From Paenibacillus mucilaginosus 3016 (GTDB taxonomy: Bacteria > Bacillota > Bacilli > Paenibacillales > NBRC-103111), in NCBI RefSeq assembly GCF_000250655.1, contig NC_016935.1:7396001-7460000 (forward strand): a stretch of 64,000 nucleotides of DNA, in the 5' to 3' direction. The translations under genes and the position numbers were made by a program. Below the pieces are notes generated by a model that was not told the origin of the DNA, did not search any database, and saw only the letters and a list, made by a program, of their open reading frames with translations. This document shows, piece by piece, positions 62,037-64,000 of the stretch (its first letter is position 1; the number at the start of each line of letters is the position of its first letter).

Positions 62037-63782
62037 TTATTGTTCGTGAATCGAAACCTGACTGCCAGGTGATTCTCCCTCGGATAGGGCCAAAAGAACG
62101 CACCACGCACTCCGGAAAACCCGGCTCATCCAGGCCGGCTCATCCAAGCCTTCGGGCCGCCGGCTTGGTCGGCTCCGCCGGTGCCGGTATGCGAAACCGG
62201 ACCAGCGTCCCCCGCCCGGTTCGCTGCGGATCTCGAGCGGCTCCTCCGTCCCGTAATGGTACCCGAGCCGCTGGGCGATGTTGTCGAGGGCCATGCCCGC
62301 GTGCTCCTCTCCCCCGCTCCGCTCCCCGTGAAGCGGCATGCCGCTGCCGTTATCCTCCACGCTTACCTCCACCTCCCCGCCCTGCTCCCGGATGCGGATG
62401 CGGATCAGTCCGGGACGGCCGCTGTTGCGCGTGCCGTGCAGAATGGCGTTCTCCACCAGCGGCTGGATGGTAAACGGCGGGAGCAGCCGCTCCACCGCCC
62501 GCTCATCGATCTCCGTCACGAGCTGGAGCTGATCCCCCAGCCGGGCCTGGGTCAGGCTGAGGTACGAAGTGACAAGCTCGAGCTCTTCCCGAATCGTGAT
62601 CAGCGTGCGGGAGGAATTCTTCATATTGGTCCGCAGGAAGCGCGAGAGCTGGGTGACCAGCGTCCGGGCCTCATCCGGCTTCGTGCGGATGAACGACTTC
62701 ACCGTATTGAGCACGTTGAAGAGAAAATGCGGGTTCATCTGCGCCTGCAGCGACCGGATCTCGGCATCGGCGAGCAGCTGGGCCTGCCGCTCCGCCTCCA
62801 CGAACGCATACTGCTGCGACATCAGTCCGGCCAGTGTCCGCAGCATGAGGCGGCGGGAAGGGCTGAGCTCCCGGACGCGCTCATAGAACAGGCGGAATGC
62901 GCCCAGGGTTGTCCGGTTCTGCGTCTCCAGCGGCAGGTCGATGAAATAAGCCGTCTTCCTCCCCTGATGCGCGAGCTCCGAGCTCCCCTTCAGGAAGGAG
63001 GCCCCCACCGCCTTCGTCTCCTCATTGAGCGTCCGGGCCACCTCCTCCACGGCCCGGTCGAACGGCAGCCGCCAGAGCGGCATCGTCAGATCCGCAATAT
63101 GCAGCGCCTTGCGTGCATGCTCGGTCCCGATTCGGTCCTCCTCGCTCTCGATCGTCTGGTAGAGCACAAAGAACAGGGCGACACCGATCGAATTCGCCAG
63201 GGTCTGCGGCCCGCCGATCAGCGAGACCAGCGTCAGCGCATCATGCCAAGGACGGGCGATGAGGAGGATCAGCCCCATCTGCAGCAGCTCAGCCAGCAGG
63301 CCTGCGAGGAAAGCGAGGCGGATCGCGGACGAAGACGCCCGGCGCAAGCGCTTACGAAGCGGTCTGCGGCACAGCCCGCCGAGCAGGCCCTGCAGCAGCG
63401 GCGCAATCATGCACGCGACGGCGACGAAGCCGCCGAGGCTGTACCGGTGCAGCCCCGCCAGGCCGCCGACGAGCAGGCCGATCCACGGGCCGCCGAGCAG
63501 CCCGGCGATCACCACGCCGACCGAGCGGGAGTTCGCGATCGCCGATGCCGGTGAGATCTCCCCGATCCAGGGGGCCGGCCGGTAGCTGTAATCGGTGACG
63601 GTGACGCCGGAGTAGGTGCCGAGCATCGCATACAGGCTGAAGAAGAGGACGAACCTCCACGGGTACGTCCCGTCCCCTCCGTAGCTCATATACCCCCGCA
63701 TCCACCGGCTCCGCGAGAAAACAAAAGCCAGAGCGATCAGAAACCCGACCCGCTCCAGCATATCGACCAGCAGATGAAACAT
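62037..63782 (-). CDS. LytS-type sensor histidine kinase, C-terminus out of frame
   Basis: 581 residues as it reads. N-terminal 5TM-5TMR_LYT module (about 1-190), GAF-like region, His_kinase motif QAQMNPHFLFNVLNTVKSFI and HATPase (LVENAILHG, DNGSGM). The usual ending is missing: after EIRSEPGGG the frame gives an Arg/Ser-rich tail to 62037. Adding one G to the five-base run at 62209-62213 restores GTLVRFRIPAPAEP and a stop at 62140, the normal LytS close. A one-base loss, real or a sequencing error, is therefore likely. ATG 63782 has GGAG 7 bases upstream. Partner of the LytTR regulator; probable pyruvate-type sensor. Confidence 0.88.
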   Translation of the reverse strand: MFHLLVDMLERVGFLIALAFVFSRSRWMRGYMSYGGDGTYPWRFVLFFSLYAMLGTYSGVTVTDYSYRPAPWIGEISPASAIANSRSVGVVIAGLLGGPWIGLLVGGLAGLHRYSLGGFVAVACMIAPLLQGLLGGLCRRPLRKRLRRASSSAIRLAFLAGLLAELLQMGLILLIARPWHDALTLVSLIGGPQTLANSIGVALFFVLYQTIESEEDRIGTEHARKALHIADLTMPLWRLPFDRAVEEVARTLNEETKAVGASFLKGSSELAHQGRKTAYFIDLPLETQNRTTLGAFRLFYERVRELSPSRRLMLRTLAGLMSQQYAFVEAERQAQLLADAEIRSLQAQMNPHFLFNVLNTVKSFIRTKPDEARTLVTQLSRFLRTNMKNSSRTLITIREELELVTSYLSLTQARLGDQLQLVTEIDERAVERLLPPFTIQPLVENAILHGTRNSGRPGLIRIRIREQGGEVEVSVEDNGSGMPLHGERSGGEEHAGMALDNIAQRLGYHYGTEEPLEIRSEPGGGRWSGFAYRHRRSRPSRRPEGLDEPAWMSRVFRSAWCVLLALSEGESPGSQVSIHEQ

Positions 63783-63786
63783 TCGG

Positions 63787-64000
63787 CTACTCCGTCTGTG
63801 CCTGTACGCCCGCCGCCACCTCAGGCTGTGCCGCCGTACCTGCCAGCCACTCCTGCAGGCGCAGGATCGTGTAGCGGCTGCGCACGTACTTCGCATAGCG
63901 CAGGCTCTGCTCCACGAGCTCCGGCTCCACGCCCAGCTGCGCTTCCGCCACCGGCCCGCCGGCGCGGCTGAGCCACTGCGCCATCTGCTCCGGCCCCGGA
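63787..64000 (-). CDS. C-terminus of a glycerol-1-phosphate dehydrogenase-like protein (partial)
   Basis: The last 70 residues of a gene that enters from beyond the window edge; the frame is open to base 64000. The segment GVEPELVEQSLRYAKYVRSR then YTILRLQEWL resembles the C-terminal helices of AraM/EgsA sn-glycerol-1-phosphate dehydrogenases (iron-containing alcohol dehydrogenase fold). The stop lies 4 bases before the LytS start, so it is probably the preceding gene in the same transcript. Assignment is moderate because the catalytic part is not visible. Confidence 0.55.
   Translation of the reverse strand, partial: PGPEQMAQWLSRAGGPVAEAQLGVEPELVEQSLRYAKYVRSRYTILRLQEWLAGTAAQPEVAAGVQAQTE

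Noticed and set aside
62037..62139. Arg/Ser-rich tail of LytS as a genuine extra domain
   Set aside because: A single-base correction restores the conserved family ending and a stop, so the tail is most likely out-of-frame translation.

Overview
The window is GC-rich chromosomal DNA from a spore-forming member of the Bacillota, most likely Paenibacillus or a close relative. This is inferred from a PrkA-type sporulation kinase, candidate sporulation promoters, coat-like small proteins, a YesM/YesN two-component pair inside a sugar ABC operon, a PadR/HAAS pair, Gram-positive ribosome binding sites and frequent GTG/TTG starts. I saw no rRNA, tRNA, CRISPR array, phage or intact insertion sequence.

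Layout. 1-8.4 kb: cysteine dioxygenase, an OmpR-type regulator with its kinase, a HAD phosphatase, a possible structured RNA ending in a terminator, a VOC-DinB fusion and two small exported proteins. 8.5-13 kb: one very large Lhr-type helicase broken by a frameshift in a G run. 13-18 kb: a drug-response cluster (TipA-like MerR regulator with a textbook 19-bp-spacer promoter, two DHA2 transporters, a PadR repressor and a long palindromic operator). 18-21.5 kb: LysR regulator with histidinol phosphatase, a GDSL hydrolase and a coat-like protein. 21.7-33.5 kb: an amino-sugar region. It holds an ABC importer, a YesM/YesN sensor pair and a cytoplasmic NagZ-like glycosidase in one operon, next to a GlcT-like antiterminator, IIA and IICB PTS operon with an antitermination hairpin in its leader. 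33.6-35.6 kb: a PadR/HAAS pair and a 3'-5' exonuclease.

35.8-44.5 kb looks different: visibly poorer in G+C and made of two paralogous modules. Each module pairs a membrane histidine kinase fused in one chain to its own LuxR-type response regulator with an exported penicillin-binding-type serine hydrolase. One hydrolase carries C-terminal SLH-like repeats and the other is two complete catalytic domains in tandem. The regulatory regions share an ATGACATT octamer. This is my best candidate for an undescribed system, perhaps sensing cell-wall or peptide signals.

44.6-64 kb: a DIP1984-like protein, a HemAT-type oxygen sensor behind a SigD-type promoter, a 7TMR-DISM kinase with its regulator, a MATE pump, a methyltransferase, a kinase with an N-terminal LytTR-like domain, GalE followed by two covarying hairpin repeats, PrkA, and a lytS-lytR-cstA-ybdD pyruvate/carbon-starvation cluster with a CcpA (cre) site. 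The lytS gene also carries an apparent one-base loss in a G run. The window ends inside a gene resembling the C-terminus of glycerol-1-phosphate dehydrogenase.
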